A stretch of DNA of 6,038 bases, taken from Synergistaceae bacterium. Its GTDB lineage: Bacteria; Synergistota; Synergistia; Synergistales; Synergistaceae. The position numbers and the translations under genes are program-made. Location: the NCBI GenBank assembly GCA_031274465.1, contig JAISQC010000255.1, positions 1-6,038 of the forward strand, read 5' to 3'. A model generated the notes under the pieces. That model was not told the origin of the DNA. It ran no database searches and was given only the letters and a program-made list of their open reading frames with translations. Positions 4,899-6,038 of the stretch are shown one piece after another (within the stretch, counting starts at the first letter, position 1; each line of letters begins with the position of its first letter).

Positions 4899-5876
4899 AT
4901 GAGCCGTTTTCCTGCGCTTCGCATGAGGAGAATGCGCGAGAACCCGACGCTGCGGAACATGCTTGCCGAGGTGACCGTCGAGCCGAGGCACCTGATCCTG
5001 CCGATCTTCGTCTGCCCCGGAGAGGGCGTGTCCAGCCCCATAGCGTCGATGCCCGGAGTGTCGCACTGGAGCGTTGGCCGTCTGCCGGAGGTCGTGGAGC
5101 CGGCGGCCGAAGCCGGCGTGAAGGCGTTTTTGTTCTTCGGCTTGCCCACGTACAAGGACCCCGACGGAACCAGCGCTTTCGACCCCGAGCAGCCCGTTCA
5201 GAGGGCGCTTCGGTTTCTTTCGGAAAGATATCCCGATATTTTCCTCATCGCCGACACCTGCATGTGCGAATACACCTCGCATGGGCACTGCGGACATCTG
5301 AGCCCCTCCGGGTCGGTGGACAACGACGCGACTCTCGGCCTGCTCTCCAAAGCCGCTGTGAGCCAGGCCCGCGCTGGGGCTCACATGGTCGCGCCGAGCG
5401 ACATGATGGACGGCCGCGTGGCAGCGATACGCGCCGCGCTTGACGCGGAGGGTTTTAGCTCCGTTGGGATAATCAGCTACGCGGCAAAGCTCGCCTCCGC
5501 GTTTTACGGCCCGTTTCGCGACGCGGCGGGAAGCGCGCCCCAGTTCGGCGACAGGCGCGGCTATCAATTGCCGCCGTCGAACCCAAAGGAGATAATCCGA
5601 GACGCGCTGATGGACGTGGACGAAGGCGCCGACATGCTCATAGTGAAGCCCGCAGGGCCATGCCTCGACATAGCGTCCAAACTGAGCGCGCGCACCGACC
5701 TGCCCCTGATCGGCTACATGGTCAGCGGGGAATACATGATGATGCGGTCCGCCATATCGCAGGGCGCGCTCGACGGCGACAGGGCGCTGGTCGAGTACCA
5801 CACGTCGATACGCCGCGCCGGATGCGGGCTGGTCATAACCTATTTCGCGACGGAGCTAGCGCGGCTTTTGGCCTGA
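4899..5876 (+). CDS. hemB: Porphobilinogen synthase (delta-aminolevulinic acid dehydratase)
   Basis: A 325-residue cytoplasmic TIM-barrel enzyme of normal length that joins two 5-aminolevulinate molecules into porphobilinogen, the first common step to heme, siroheme and cobalamin. The two Schiff-base lysines are visible: K197 in ISYAAKLASAFYGPFRDA and K250 in MLIVKPAGPCLDI. The metal site DTCMCEYTSHGHCGHL carries C121, C123 and C131, marking the zinc-dependent type rather than the Mg/Asp-rich type. Other family stretches are RHLILPIFV, MPGVSHWSV, GYQLPPSN and GYMVSGEYMM. The start at 4899 has AAAGGG (4885-4890) 8 nt upstream. It is second in an operon after the exported protein and is followed closely by a small acidic protein. 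In an anaerobe the likely sinks are corrinoids or siroheme, but no other tetrapyrrole gene is in view. Confidence 0.98.
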   Translation: MSRFPALRMRRMRENPTLRNMLAEVTVEPRHLILPIFVCPGEGVSSPIASMPGVSHWSVGRLPEVVEPAAEAGVKAFLFFGLPTYKDPDGTSAFDPEQPVQRALRFLSERYPDIFLIADTCMCEYTSHGHCGHLSPSGSVDNDATLGLLSKAAVSQARAGAHMVAPSDMMDGRVAAIRAALDAEGFSSVGIISYAAKLASAFYGPFRDAAGSAPQFGDRRGYQLPPSNPKEIIRDALMDVDEGADMLIVKPAGPCLDIASKLSARTDLPLIGYMVSGEYMMMRSAISQGALDGDRALVEYHTSIRRAGCGLVITYFATELARLLA

Positions 5877-5877
5877 T

Positions 5878-5887
5878 AAAGGAGGTG
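5878..5887 (+). promoter_or_regulatory. Near-perfect ribosome binding site of the small acidic protein gene
   Basis: AAAGGAGGTG, fully complementary to the 16S rRNA 3' end, starts 2 nt after the hemB stop. It lies 4 nt before ATG 5892 and 7 nt before ATG 5895. Its strength argues that the short frame downstream is really translated. Confidence 0.75.
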
Positions 5888-5891
5888 CTTG

Positions 5892-6020
5892 ATGATGAGT
5901 ACGGCGTCAATTGAAGATGAAATAGACGCCATACGTCCGGAGATTTACGAGGAAATAAAGGATATGACGCCAGAAGAGGAGATAGCTTATCTGATAAGCG
6001 CAACCAAAACCCGCCTATGA
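5892..6020 (+). CDS. Small acidic protein, antitoxin-like
   Basis: A 42-residue frame beginning MMSTASIEDEIDAIRPEIYE and ending LISATKTRL, rich in Glu and Asp. The segment IRPEIYEEIKDMTPEEEIAYL resembles short antitoxin-like or orphan proteins of the form 'I-x-x-E-I-Y-E-E-x-K-x-M-T-P-E-E', recalled from many bacteria and often found upstream of a toxin-like gene. It has no membrane segment or cysteine and is probably helical. A near-perfect ribosome binding site precedes it, and either ATG (5892 or 5895) could be used. It follows hemB by 15 nt and its stop overlaps the next ATG (ATGA at 6017-6020). Antitoxin function is inferred from size, charge and context; it could also be an unrelated small protein. 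Confidence 0.7.
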   Translation: MMSTASIEDEIDAIRPEIYEEIKDMTPEEEIAYLISATKTRL

Positions 6021-6038
6021 AGAGTTCGGAATACGAAC
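6017..6038 (+). CDS. Start of a gene coupled to the small acidic protein (cut by window edge)
   Basis: ATG 6017 overlaps the preceding stop as ATGA and opens a frame MKSSEYE that is still open at the window edge. No ribosome binding site precedes it, which fits translation by re-initiation. In a toxin-antitoxin layout this would be the toxin position, but seven residues allow no identification. Confidence 0.45.

Noticed and set aside
4800..5801. 333-codon minus-strand open frame opposite hemB
   Set aside because: HemB motifs on the plus strand are complete; the His/Arg/Val-rich antisense product is a composition artefact.

Overview
The window is a compact, GC-rich bacterial segment with no mobile element, RNA gene or CRISPR array that I can see. 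An oxygen-sensitive [FeFe]-hydrogenase-type sensor, a divergent Rex-like redox repressor and an exported protein that suggests an outer membrane or periplasm all point to a strict anaerobe. A member of Synergistota is my best guess, from overall protein character only; no phylogenetic marker is present.

Left block (1-2130, minus strand): a 569-residue sensory-type (group C, HydS-like) [FeFe]-hydrogenase, followed with a 20-nt overlap by the N-terminal part of a SpoIIE/PPM-type phosphatase that runs off the left edge. The hydrogenase has two N-terminal 4Fe-4S motifs, an H-cluster domain, a further four-cysteine FeS domain, a PAS domain and a C-terminal helical tail. It looks like an H2 or redox sensor that passes its signal to the phosphatase.

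Middle (2131-3985): a divergent control region of about 265 bp with an AT-rich core. It carries a candidate promoter on each strand, each with its own palindrome. Rightward lie a divergent Rex-family NAD(H)-responsive repressor and, 3 nt later, a LysR-type regulator beginning at TTG. A hairpin plus T-tract terminator closes this operon. The arrangement suggests that Rex controls both itself and the hydrogenase/phosphatase pair, linking NADH/NAD+ status to H2 sensing. That link is inference.

Right block (4079-6038, plus strand): a good sigma70-type promoter precedes an exported protein resembling the DUF2993/LmeA group. It is followed by hemB (zinc-type porphobilinogen synthase, tetrapyrrole synthesis), a 42-residue acidic protein behind a near-perfect ribosome binding site, and the first codons of another gene joined to it by an ATGA overlap. 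The last two resemble the layout of a small toxin-antitoxin pair, but the second gene is cut off.
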